8,803 nucleotides of DNA from NCBI GenBank assembly GCA_005880175.1, contig VBJR01000300.1, positions 1 through 8,803 on the forward strand, given 5' to 3'. Positions 1-6,074 of the stretch are shown here, one piece after another. The notes beneath the pieces were generated by a model that saw nothing but the letters and a program-made list of their open reading frames with translations, did not search any database and was not told the origin of the DNA. The position numbers and the translations under genes were made by a program. Numbering within the stretch: the stretch's first letter is position 1; the number at the start of each line of letters is the position of its first letter. The stretch comes from Chloroflexota bacterium (GTDB taxonomy: Bacteria > Chloroflexota > Dormibacteria > Dormibacterales > Dormibacteraceae).

Positions 1-792
1 CCCCTCTTCCACCTCCAGCTCCGCCTCAGCCGGCGCTCGATGGATCAGCAGAAGAAGATCGCGCCCCAGCTCGCCGAGCTGCGCAAGAAGTACAAGAACG
101 ACCCCCAGAAGCAGCAGCAGGAGATGATGGCGCTCTACCGCGAGCACGGCATCAACCCGCTCGGCGGCCTCAGCGGCTGTCTCCCGGCCCTGCTCCAGTT
201 CCCGATCCTGACGGGCCTCTACTACGTCTTCTACGGCAACGCAAAGAACCACACGTTCGCCGACCACTTCCTGTTCATCCCGCACCTGAACGACCTGCCC
301 TCGACGCACCCGCTGATCCCGGGCCTGCCGATCCCGACGCTGGTCTACCTGATCGTGCCCCTGCTGGCCGCCGGGACGACGTTCGTGCAGTCGCGCATGA
401 TGCAGCAGCCTTTGAGCGCGACCCCGACCGAGCAGGAGCAGCAGACGCAGCAGATGACCCGCACGATGCAGGTCATGATGCCGCTGATGATCGCCTACTT
501 CGCGATCATCACCCCGGCCGGCCTGGGCCTGTACTGGTTCGTCTCCAACACCGTCGCGATCATCCAGCAGTACTTCGTCACCGGTTGGGGCGGCCTCCGC
601 CGGCAGCCCGCCGCGGCGACCGTCACCCCGGCCCCGGCGCCGAAGGCCGTCAGCTCGTCCTCGGGCAGCCGGCCGCCCGCGCCCACCGCCACCAACAAGC
701 CGGCGCCGGCGCCCAGCACCGTGGACGGCCGCGGGAACGCGGCGAGCCGGCCGCAGACCCGAGGCCAGAAGCGCCGCAAAGCCCGCCGCTAG
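1..792 (+). CDS. yidC: YidC/Oxa1/Alb3 family membrane protein insertase, 5' end outside window
   Basis: This protein inserts and folds inner-membrane proteins, alone or with SecYEG. The frame is open to the window edge, and the residues before the first ATG (position 40) fit the family pattern 'PL...Q.R.S...M..Q..IAP', so that ATG is probably internal and the first transmembrane helix is missing. Numbering from that ATG, a basic cytoplasmic loop (residues 5-38, with the KKYKNDPQKQQQEMM stretch) is followed by the conserved GCLPALLQFPILTGLYYVFY helix (46-65), a second membrane segment (about 97-117) and a third pair around 145-183 containing GLGLYWFVSN. The tail (185-250) is rich in Ala and Pro and ends in a basic QKRRKARR patch, as in many insertases where the tail contacts the ribosome. 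The usual rpmH-rnpA-yidC-jag neighbours are not seen: the next gene is convergent, so this could be a second YidC copy. Family assignment is secure. Confidence 0.93.
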   Translation, partial: PLFHLQLRLSRRSMDQQKKIAPQLAELRKKYKNDPQKQQQEMMALYREHGINPLGGLSGCLPALLQFPILTGLYYVFYGNAKNHTFADHFLFIPHLNDLPSTHPLIPGLPIPTLVYLIVPLLAAGTTFVQSRMMQQPLSATPTEQEQQTQQMTRTMQVMMPLMIAYFAIITPAGLGLYWFVSNTVAIIQQYFVTGWGGLRRQPAAATVTPAPAPKAVSSSSGSRPPAPTATNKPAPAPSTVDGRGNAASRPQTRGQKRRKARR

Positions 793-820
793 CGCGCCAG
801 ACCCCGACGGGGCACCGCAC

Positions 821-1186
821 TCAGGTAACGGCCACGCGCAGGATCGGCCCGACGATCGCGTTCAGCAGCGCAGACGCGATCGACAGCACGAACGCGCCGA
901 CCACCGCCGTGAGGACGTTGTCCACCGTGAGCGCCGGGACGAAGTGGGCGACGACCAGCAGCAGCACCGCGTTGAGCACGAACGCGAACATGCCCAGCGT
1001 CAGGATGCGCAGGGGCAGGGTGGCGATGCGCATGATCGGCCCCAGGACCGAGTTGACCAGGCCGAACACCACCGCCGTGATCAGGTAGGCGGCGCCGCCG
1101 CCGGTCACGCGGATGCCGGGCACGGCCTGGGTGGTCACGTAGAACGCGACCGCGAGCAGGCCCCAGCTGATCAGAACTCCCCACAT
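821..1186 (-). CDS. Phage holin family 4 (superfamily IV, YvlD-type) membrane protein
   Basis: A 121-residue, very hydrophobic protein with four predicted membrane helices, at about residues 3-20, 31-51, 57-82 and 88-112. The GLVNSVLGPIMRIATLPLRILTLGMFAFVLNAVLLL core, with its N-x-x-x-G-P-I and LPLRILTLG turns, is typical of the small 'phage holin family / YvlD' proteins that are chromosomal in many actinobacteria and firmicutes. Despite the name, no lytic role is shown for most of them, and the function is unknown. The start is well supported: GGAGGT at 1194-1199 lies 7 nt upstream of the ATG, and a TAGCCT hexamer (1216 to 1211, reverse strand) would give a short leader. The gene is convergent with yidC (28-bp gap holding a small CCCC-GAC-GGGG dyad, 802-812) and 49 bp downstream of the VOC gene. 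Confidence 0.85.
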   Translation of the reverse strand: MWGVLISWGLLAVAFYVTTQAVPGIRVTGGGAAYLITAVVFGLVNSVLGPIMRIATLPLRILTLGMFAFVLNAVLLLVVAHFVPALTVDNVLTAVVGAFVLSIASALLNAIVGPILRVAVT

Positions 1187-1210
1187 GACAGCTACCTCCG
1201 GTGACCCGGC

Positions 1211-1216
1211 AGGCTA
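1211..1216 (-). promoter_or_regulatory. Putative -10 hexamer of the holin-like gene
   Basis: TAGCCT on the reverse strand, 24 nt before the ATG at 1186. A start site 6-8 nt downstream would give a leader of about 17 nt that includes the GGAGGT Shine-Dalgarno. The same hexamer sits upstream of the isomerase gene. No clear -35 is visible. Confidence 0.4.
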
Positions 1217-1235
1217 GCACAGGTCGCCAGCCCGA

Positions 1236-1607
1236 TCAGCCCTCGCGGTAGTCCCCCTGGATGCTCGTGAACTCCAACAGGTTCCCGAACGGGTCGCGGC
1301 AGAAGAACCGCGGCCGGTTGGGGATCGGCGTGTCGTCGTACGGCTCGAACCCGGCCTCGATCAGCCGCCCTCGGACCTGCGCCAGGTCCCCCACGTCCAG
1401 GCAGAAATGGCGCGCGGAGCCAGGTGCCAGGTCGCCCGTGTAGAAGTGGAGCTCCATGCCGGCGCCGGACGAGTACCAGACGAGCCGGCCCGCGTCCAGC
1501 GTGCGGGGCACCACCACCTCGGTGAGCCCCAGGACGTCGCCGTAGAAGCGGCGGACGTCCGCCTGGCGGCCGGCCGGGAACGGAGACGAGACGTGCTGCA
1601 GCTTCAT
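1236..1607 (-). CDS. VOC (glyoxalase/bleomycin resistance/dioxygenase) superfamily protein
   Basis: A 123-residue protein built of two beta-alpha-beta-beta-beta repeats. The first repeat carries the typical start 'MKLQHVSSPF...ADVRRFYGDVLGL' and the second ends with the hallmark 'FFCRDPFGNLLEFTS'. Candidate metal ligands at the family positions are His5, Glu52/His54, His67 and Glu112. Such single-domain proteins form dimers and may act as lyases, isomerases, dioxygenases or resistance binding proteins; the substrate cannot be read from sequence. The ATG at 1607 is chosen over longer reading because AGGAGG (1613-1618) lies 5 nt upstream and the family N-terminus begins exactly here. It is divergent from the isomerase, with only 37 bp between the start codons. 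Confidence 0.88.
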   Translation of the reverse strand: MKLQHVSSPFPAGRQADVRRFYGDVLGLTEVVVPRTLDAGRLVWYSSGAGMELHFYTGDLAPGSARHFCLDVGDLAQVRGRLIEAGFEPYDDTPIPNRPRFFCRDPFGNLLEFTSIQGDYREG

Positions 1608-1622
1608 GGCTACCTCCTGCCC

Positions 1623-1638
1623 GACAGCGTAGCCTGTC
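1623..1638. promoter_or_regulatory. Overlapping divergent promoter with 16-bp dyad between VOC and isomerase genes
   Basis: Two TANNNT hexamers are arranged back to back and share one TA step: TACGCT on the reverse strand (1631 to 1626) for the VOC gene, and TAGCCT on the forward strand (1630-1635) for the isomerase. The region is also an imperfect dyad, GACAG-N6-CTGTC, centred on the shared TA, and could serve as an operator for both genes. The forward element is 9 nt before the isomerase ATG, implying a nearly leaderless mRNA. The reverse element gives about 12 nt of leader containing the Shine-Dalgarno. Transcription from these sites is inferred, not shown. Confidence 0.45.
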
Positions 1639-1644
1639 CTGGCT

Positions 1645-2649
1645 ATGGGCAGACCAGTCACGCTGTTCACCGGCCAGTGGGCCGACCTCCCGCTGGAGGA
1701 GCTCGCCGCCAAGGCGAAGGCCTGGGGGTTCGACGGCCTCGAGCTCGCCACCTGGGGCGACCACTTCGAGGTCGACAAGGCGCTCGCCGACCCGGCGTAC
1801 GTGAAGGGCCGGCGGGAGCTGCTCCAGCGGCACGGCCTGGAGTGCTGGGCCATCTCCACCCATCTGGTCGGGCAGTGCGTCTGCGACCCGATCGACGCCC
1901 GCCACCAGGCGATCCTGCCGCCCGAGGTCTGGGGCGACGGCGACCCGGAGGGCGTGCGCAGGCGCGCGGCGCAGCGCGTGGCAGACGTCGCCCGGGTGGC
2001 GGCCGCGTTCGGCGTCGACCGCGTCACCGGCTTCACGGGCAGTAGCGTGTGGAGCCGCCTGTACTCCTTCCCGCCCAACGACTTCAGCGACATCGAGCGC
2101 GGGTACCAGGACTTCGCCGAGCGGTTCGGCCCGATCCTCGACGTGTACGGGCAGGAGGGCGTCCGCTACTGCCTGGAGGTCCACCCGACCGAGATCGCGT
2201 ACGACTTCGTCACCACCCGCAGGACGCTGGCCGCGATCGACCGCCGGCCGGAGTTCGGTATCAACTTCGACCCCAGCCACCTGGTCCCGCAGTTCCTGGA
2301 CTCCGCCGCGTTCATCGAGGAGTTCGGGGACCGCGTCTACCACGTGCACGTAAAGGACTCACGGCGGCGGCTCGACGGCCGGCGCTCGATCCTGGGCTCG
2401 CACCTGGAGTTCGGCGAGGGCGACCGCGGCTGGGACTTCGTGTCGGCCGGCCGCGGCGACGTGGACTTCGACGCGATGATCCGCGCGCTCAACCGGATCG
2501 AGTACGGCGGCCCGCTCTCGATCGAGTGGGAGGACTCGGCGATGGACCGTGAGTACGGGGCCCAGGAGGCGCTGGCCTTCGTCCGCCGCACCGACTTCGA
2601 GCCGTCGGCCCTGCTGCCGTTCGCCCAGCTCCAGAGGTCCGAGCCGTAA
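1645..2649 (+). CDS. Sugar phosphate isomerase/epimerase (xylose isomerase-like TIM barrel, AP-endonuclease 2 superfamily)
   Basis: A 334-residue single-domain TIM barrel. The four metal ligands of the superfamily are visible at strand ends: Glu178 in CLEVHP, Asp209 in NFDPSH (with His212), His233/His235 in YHVHVKD, and Glu294 in LSIEWED. An early-strand motif [15 protein letters not shown] (27-41) and CWAISTHL (67-74) complete the active-site rim. Relatives include inosose dehydratase (IolE) and hydroxypyruvate, tagatose or keto-sugar epimerases, and the exact reaction cannot be assigned. A Gfo/Idh/MocA oxidoreductase follows on the same strand after 202 bp, a pairing typical of inositol or keto-sugar catabolism. 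There is no Shine-Dalgarno; the ATG at 1645 is supported by a TAGCCT hexamer 9 nt upstream (leaderless pattern) and by homology starting immediately after it. Confidence 0.9.
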   Translation: MGRPVTLFTGQWADLPLEELAAKAKAWGFDGLELATWGDHFEVDKALADPAYVKGRRELLQRHGLECWAISTHLVGQCVCDPIDARHQAILPPEVWGDGDPEGVRRRAAQRVADVARVAAAFGVDRVTGFTGSSVWSRLYSFPPNDFSDIERGYQDFAERFGPILDVYGQEGVRYCLEVHPTEIAYDFVTTRRTLAAIDRRPEFGINFDPSHLVPQFLDSAAFIEEFGDRVYHVHVKDSRRRLDGRRSILGSHLEFGEGDRGWDFVSAGRGDVDFDAMIRALNRIEYGGPLSIEWEDSAMDREYGAQEALAFVRRTDFEPSALLPFAQLQRSEP

Positions 2650-2664
2650 TGAGCGACGGCGTGC

Positions 2665-2686
2665 AAGAGGGGGCAGGCCCCCTCTT
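2665..2686. terminator. Terminator-like perfect hairpin after the isomerase gene
   Basis: AAGAGGGGGC (2665-2674) and GCCCCCTCTT (2677-2686) form a perfect 10-bp inverted repeat, 15 nt after the isomerase stop codon. The physical loop would be about 4 nt. There is no proper U-tract on either side (only TCTT at the base of the stem), so efficiency as an intrinsic terminator is uncertain; it may instead be part of a repeat element. Confidence 0.45.
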
Positions 2687-2719
2687 CCGGAAAACCCCCG
2701 CTTGCCCGGGACATTGGGG

Positions 2720-2760
2720 GCGCCTTCGGCGCATCGCTTCGCGTCTGAAGCCGAGGGCGC
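2720..2760. repeat. 11-bp stem inverted repeat in the intergenic region
   Basis: GCGCCTTCGGC (2720-2730) pairs with GCCGAGGGCGC (2750-2760) over 11 bp with a single G-U wobble. The 19-nt loop itself holds a small CGC-TTC-GCG stem. Together with the hairpin at 2665-2686 this makes the spacer unusually structured. Confidence 0.45.
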
Positions 2761-2813
2761 AGGGATATGGGGAAGACGGACTCACACGCTCGGGCCAAGC
2801 CCTTGCTTACGGC

Positions 2814-2819
2814 TACTTT
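2814..2819 (+). promoter_or_regulatory. Putative -10 hexamer of the Gfo/Idh/MocA gene
   Basis: TACTTT, 32 nt before the ATG at 2852. A start site about 7 nt downstream would give a leader of roughly 26 nt that includes the GAGGTGA Shine-Dalgarno at 2839-2845. No clear -35 is seen at the usual distance. Confidence 0.3.
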
Positions 2820-2851
2820 GACTCCTCTCCAACTGTGCGAGGTGACGCCAG

Positions 2852-4048
2852 ATGAGCGACGTCGGCTTCGTGACCATGGGCTCCTCGGCCTCCGCCGGCG
2901 ACATCCCCGAGATCGGCGTCGGCATGCTCGGCTACGCGTTCATGGGCAAGGCCCACTCCAACGCGTACCACAAGATCAGGTACATGACCTGGCCGCCGCC
3001 GCTGATGCCGCGGCTGGTCACGATCTGCGGCCGCAACGAGCAGGCGGTGGCGGAGGCGGCGCGCCGGTATGGCTACGAAAGCTACGCCACGGACTGGCGA
3101 GCCCTCGTGGACGACGACCGCGTGCAGCTGTTCGACAACGGCGGGCCCAACGACCTCCACGCCGAGCCCACCGCCACGGCCGCGGAGGCCGGCAAGCACG
3201 TGGTCTGCGAGAAGCCGCTGGGCCGCACGGCCGCCGAGAGCCACGAGCTGTGGCGGCGCGTGGACCGGACCGGCGTCAAGCACCTCTGCGCGTTCAACTA
3301 CCGGTTCGTGCCCGCCATCCGGCTGGCCCGCGAGATGCTCGAGGCCGGCGAGCTCGGCGAGATCTACCACTTCCGCGGCCGCTACCTCCAGGAGTGGATC
3401 GCCGACCCGTCGTTCCCCATGGTGTGGCGGCTCGACCGCGCCGTCGCCGGCTCCGGCGCCCTCGGCGACCTCGGTGCCCATGTCATCGACCTGGCGCGGT
3501 ACCTGGTGGGCGACGTGACGTCCGTGATGGGCATGACCCGCACGTTCGTCGAGGACCGCGACGGCGGCCACGTGGACGTGGACGACGCCGTGGAGGCCGT
3601 GGTCGAGTTCGAGAACGGCGCCGTCGGCACGATCGAGGCGTCCCGCTTCTGCCCCGGCCGCAAGAACGGCATGGCGTTCGAGATCAACGGCTCGAAGGGC
3701 TCGATCGCGTTCGAGCTGGAGCGCATGAACGAGCTCCAGGTCAACCTGACCGGCTCGACGCCCGGCGCCCGCGCCCAGGGGTTCCGGACCGTGCTGGTCT
3801 CCGAGGCCGACCACCCGTTCTGGCAGCACTGGTGGCCGCACGGCCACATCATCGGGTGGGAGCACACGTTCGTCCACGAGCTGCACCACCTGCTCTCCTG
3901 CATCGCGAACGACACCCCGGTCGGGCCGCACGGCGCCACGTTCGAGGACGGCTACCGCACGGCCGAGATCTGCGACGCGATCCTCCGCTCGGCCGAGTCC
4001 GGCCGCCGCGAGGCCGTCGCGTACCGCGCGTCAGACGAGGTCGGCTGA
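2852..4048 (+). CDS. Gfo/Idh/MocA family NAD(P)-dependent oxidoreductase
   Basis: A 398-residue two-domain sugar or polyol dehydrogenase. The Rossmann N-terminus has the nucleotide loop GVGMLGYAFMG (22-32), then the GPNDLHAEPT strand-loop (98-107) and the family signature CEKPLGRT (119-126), whose Lys121 is the usual catalytic lysine. The C-terminal alpha/beta domain contains GDLGAHVIDLARYL (205-218), with Asp206 and His210 at the positions that help bind or deprotonate substrate. It probably oxidises a hydroxyl of a sugar, inositol or glycoside, working with the upstream TIM-barrel isomerase; the substrate is unknown. The ATG at 2852 is favoured by GAGGTGA (2839-2845) 6 nt upstream; Met9 is an alternative start. 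Its last 18 bp overlap the end of the convergent MarR gene. Confidence 0.92.
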   Translation: MSDVGFVTMGSSASAGDIPEIGVGMLGYAFMGKAHSNAYHKIRYMTWPPPLMPRLVTICGRNEQAVAEAARRYGYESYATDWRALVDDDRVQLFDNGGPNDLHAEPTATAAEAGKHVVCEKPLGRTAAESHELWRRVDRTGVKHLCAFNYRFVPAIRLAREMLEAGELGEIYHFRGRYLQEWIADPSFPMVWRLDRAVAGSGALGDLGAHVIDLARYLVGDVTSVMGMTRTFVEDRDGGHVDVDDAVEAVVEFENGAVGTIEASRFCPGRKNGMAFEINGSKGSIAFELERMNELQVNLTGSTPGARAQGFRTVLVSEADHPFWQHWWPHGHIIGWEHTFVHELHHLLSCIANDTPVGPHGATFEDGYRTAEICDAILRSAESGRREAVAYRASDEVG

Positions 4049-4483
4049 GCTCACGGCCGCCACCAGCTCGCGGAGCGCGCGCGTGATGCGCGCGCGCTCC
4101 TGCGGGCTGATCCGCTCCACCGCTCGCTCCACCAGCGTGTCGCGCAGCGGCTCGACGTCTTCCAGCGCCTGCCTGCCTGCGTCGGTGAGCCGGACCTCGA
4201 CGATGCGCCGGTCCGCCTCCCGCCGGCTGGCGACGACCAGGCCGCGGTCCTGGAGGCGGTCCACGACGCGGCTGACGCCCGCCGGCGACAGGTCGATCAG
4301 CTCCACGAGCTCGCTCTGCGTCCGCGGGGCGGCGCGCAGGTAGCGCAGCGCGCGGAACTGCGGCATCGTCAGGCCGGTCGTATGCCGAACGCGGAGCCGC
4401 GGCATTTCGACGATGGCCACCGCGTCGAGGAGGGCGCGGAGCACGGCGCTCACGTCGCCCTCCACGGGGGGATCGACTGCCAC
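4031..4483 (-). CDS. MarR family winged-helix transcriptional regulator
   Basis: A 150-residue regulator that probably binds DNA as a dimer. An N-terminal dimerisation helix (about 10-35) leads to LTMPQFRALRYLRAAPRTQSELVELIDLSPAGVSRVVDRLQDRGLV: helix-turn-helix with the recognition helix at about 66-79, then the wing SRREADRRIVEVRLT (86-100, with the conserved D-R-R) and a long C-terminal dimerisation helix pair (101-145). The GTG at 4483 is chosen because it lies 9 nt after a TATCAT hexamer with no Shine-Dalgarno, matching the leaderless pattern of neighbouring genes, and because it gives a normal family length. It follows pgm by 41 bp on the same strand and overlaps the convergent oxidoreductase by 18 bp. 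Ligand and targets cannot be told; no clear operator dyad was found at its own promoter. Confidence 0.9.
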   Translation of the reverse strand: MAVDPPVEGDVSAVLRALLDAVAIVEMPRLRVRHTTGLTMPQFRALRYLRAAPRTQSELVELIDLSPAGVSRVVDRLQDRGLVVASRREADRRIVEVRLTDAGRQALEDVEPLRDTLVERAVERISPQERARITRALRELVAAVSSADLV

Positions 4484-4492
4484 CTGGGCGGG

Positions 4493-4498
4493 ATGATA
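4493..4498 (-). promoter_or_regulatory. Putative -10 hexamer of the MarR gene
   Basis: TATCAT on the reverse strand, with 9 nt between it and the GTG at 4483. This spacing puts transcription start at or within about 2 nt of the start codon. It suggests the regulator is transcribed independently of pgm, which ends at 4525. Confidence 0.45.
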
Positions 4499-4524
4499 GA
4501 CGCGCGGCCGGCGCAGCGGCGCGG

Positions 4525-5573
4525 TCAGTTGAGCGCCGCGTCGACCATCGCCTCGGCCTCCCCGAGGATGCGGTCGAGGTGGGCCTCGCCCAGGAAGCTC
4601 TCCGCGTAGATCTTGTACACGTCCTCGGTGCCTGAGGGTCGGGCCGCGAACCAGCCGTTCTCGGCGACGACCTTGACGCCGCCGATCGGCGCGCCGTTGC
4701 CCGGGGCCCGGTCGAGGACCTGCCGCACCGGCTCGCCCGCCAGCTCCCTGGCGCGCACGCGGTCCGGCGTCAGCCGGCCGAGCGCCTGCTTCTGGGCCGG
4801 CGTCGCCGCGGCGTCCACGCGCCGGTAGACGGGCCGCCCGTACCGCTCGGCCAGCGCGTCGTAGCGCTCGCCGGGGTCGCGGCCGGTCCGGGCGGTGATC
4901 TCGGCGGCGAGCAGGGCCATGATGAGCCCGTCCTTGTCGGTGGACCAGGGGCCGCCGTCGTGGCGCAGGAACGAGGCGCCCGCGCTCTCCTCGCCGCCGA
5001 ACCCGAGCGACGCGTCCAGCAGGCCGTCCACGAACCACTTGAAGCCGACCGGGACCTCGACCAGCCGGCGTCCCGCGCCGCCCACGACCCGGTCGATGAG
5101 CGAGCTGCTCACCAGCGTCTTGCCCACGCCGGTTTCGCCGGTCCAGCCGCGCGCGCCGCCGAAGAGGTAGGAGATGGCCACGGCCAGGTAGTGGTTGGGG
5201 TTGAGCAGGCCGGCGCTCCGGGTCACGATGCCGTGGCGGTCGGCGTCCGGGTCGTTGCCGAACGCGACGTCGAACCGGTCCTTCAGGCCGATCAGGTTGG
5301 CCATCGCCTGGGGCGAGGAGCAGTCCATGCGGATCTTGCCGTCGTGGTCGGGCGGCATGAACGCGAACGTCGGGTCCACGCGGTCGTTCACGACCTCGAG
5401 CCGGAGCCCCCAGCGCTCGGCGATGACCGGCCAGTACGCCACGCTGGAGCCGCCGAGCGGGTCCACGCCCAGCTTCAGGCCCGATGCGCCGATCGCGTCC
5501 ATGTCGAGGACCGCGGCCAGGCCGCCGCAGTACTGGCCGAGGTAGTCGTGCGGCCCGACGGCCGGCGCCGAGC
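4525..5573 (-). pseudogene. pgm: Phosphoglucomutase (alpha-D-glucose-phosphate-specific), C-terminal part of an interrupted gene
   Basis: Phosphoglucomutase interconverts glucose 1-phosphate and glucose 6-phosphate. This piece begins at the inner edge of repeat copy A with [17 protein letters not shown] and carries domains 2-4. Numbering from the internal Met at 5502, the GVDPLGG strand (12-18), the Mg-binding loop NDPDADRHG (83-91), the sugar-binding GFGGEESAG (167-175) and the phosphate-binding [13 protein letters not shown] (287-299) are all intact and closely follow the Escherichia coli Pgm pattern. The N-terminal piece lies at 5774-6027 in the same frame, but the 200-bp repeat between them brings a TGA stop and replaces roughly 95 residues, including the catalytic phosphoserine region. 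As assembled, no active enzyme can be made. Met at 5502 is not a native start. Family identity is certain; whether the gene is really broken depends on the assembly. Confidence 0.88.
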
Positions 5574-5773
5574 GCCGGACCTCGCCGAGGGTGCGCTGCC
5601 TCGGCCGCTCCGACGGCGCCGCCCTGGAGCACGAGCCGGCCTTCGCGGATGTCCAGCCGGTGGCTCAGCCGAACGGCGGCAGCGTGCCGGTCCCCGTCTG
5701 AAACAAACCCCCGGCCGGCGGGGGTTGCTGCACTCGTGATCGACTTCAGCCCCGTACGCAGCAAGGAGAAGAC
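5574..5773 (+). repeat. Inverted repeat copy A (200 bp), inside pgm
   Basis: This is the exact reverse complement of 6625-6824, with no mismatch over 200 bp; position p here corresponds to 12398-p in copy B. Read on the plus strand it contains the last 43 or so codons and TGA stop of the CoA ligase, a C/G-rich hairpin (5706-5726), and the GTG plus first 12-13 codons of the DinB-like gene. Both gene pieces are cut at the repeat edges, so copy A is the ectopic copy. It sits in place of a stretch of pgm. Confidence 0.9.
5706..5726 (-). terminator. Hairpin with T-rich tail in copy A, facing pgm transcription
   Basis: AACCCCCG and CGGGGGTT form an 8-bp perfect stem around a 5-nt loop. On the reverse strand, the direction of pgm, it is followed by TTTGTTT, giving a reasonable intrinsic terminator. 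Transcripts from the pgm promoter would be expected to stop near 5700, after about 330 nt. Confidence 0.45.
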
Positions 5774-6027
5774 GACAGGGCGTGGGTGTCGCGGCCGATG
5801 AACAGGGGGCCGTCCACGCCCTCCCGCTTGCGGTGGCGGCAGATGGCCTCGGTGATGGCCAGGATGTGCGCCTCGGTGAACGTCGCGTCGAGCGACGTGC
5901 CGCGGTGGCCGGACGTGCCGAACGCGACCCGCTGCTCGGGCACGGAGGGGTCGGGCCGCTGGTCGTGGTATGCGGCCGTCAGCCGGTCCACGTCCACGAG
6001 CGGCCGTGTCGGTGGTGCGGTACCCAT
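5774..6027 (-). pseudogene. pgm: Phosphoglucomutase, N-terminal part of an interrupted gene
   Basis: This is the first 84 or so residues of phosphoglucomutase: MGTAPPTRPLVDVDRLTAAYH, then the conserved VAFGTSGHRGTS (residues 35-46), AHILAITEAIC and GPLFIGRDTHALS. After the Ser of HALS the sequence runs into repeat copy A, adds a few unrelated residues and stops at TGA (5746-5748). Family members continue into the domain-1 segment with the T-x-S-H-N-P phosphoserine loop, which is absent from the whole window. The ATG at 6027 is supported by a TAGGGT hexamer 8 nt upstream and the family N-terminus. It lies downstream of the DinB-like gene, with a hairpin between them. Confidence 0.87.
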
Positions 6028-6035
6028 TTGCCACC

Positions 6036-6041
6036 ACCCTA
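6036..6041 (-). promoter_or_regulatory. Putative -10 hexamer of pgm
   Basis: TAGGGT on the reverse strand, 8 nt before the ATG at 6027, consistent with a leaderless transcript. It lies inside one arm of the 6036-6069 hairpin. Confidence 0.4.
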
Positions 6042-6069
6042 CCCGCCCGCGGGGGCGGGCAGGGTGGGT
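6036..6069 (-). terminator. GC-rich hairpin after the DinB-like gene, overlapping the pgm promoter
   Basis: GCCCGC (6045-6050) and GCGGGC (6055-6060) pair around a GGGG loop. The stem continues, with one single-base bulge on each side, through two more ACCC/GGGT blocks to 6036 and 6069, for 14 bp in all. It begins 5 nt after the DinB-like stop codon, the right place for a terminator, but has no U-tract. Confidence 0.4.
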
Positions 6070-6074
6070 CCGGA

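Larger units (their letters stand above)
2650..2851. other. Structured 202-bp intergenic region, possible small dispersed repeat
   Basis: No convincing gene is seen here. The stretch holds two clear inverted repeats (2665-2686 and 2720-2760), a run of C/G homopolymers, and a more mixed base composition than the neighbouring genes. Short frames run through it in several phases but show no conserved pattern. It resembles an inserted non-coding repeat more than a normal spacer, because the other spacers in this window are only 28-49 bp. A promoter for the downstream oxidoreductase probably lies in its last 40 bp. Confidence 0.35.

Noticed and set aside
821..1186. Holin gene as a sign of a prophage
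   Set aside because: This family is chromosomal in many bacteria despite its name, and no other phage genes are nearby.
2649..2855. Small protein gene in the 202-bp spacer
   Set aside because: Several phases are open through it and none has a Shine-Dalgarno, a leaderless-type promoter or a recognisable pattern. The inverted repeats explain it better.
2813..3931. A 372-codon minus-strand frame
   Set aside because: It is antisense to the Gfo/Idh/MocA gene, with no recognisable motifs and a low-complexity composition.
4031..6037. A 668-codon open frame on the minus strand that seems to fuse an Arg/Pro-rich protein to MarR
   Set aside because: The upstream part is out of frame with pgm, whose conserved motifs lie in another phase. 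Only the MarR part from 4483 is real.
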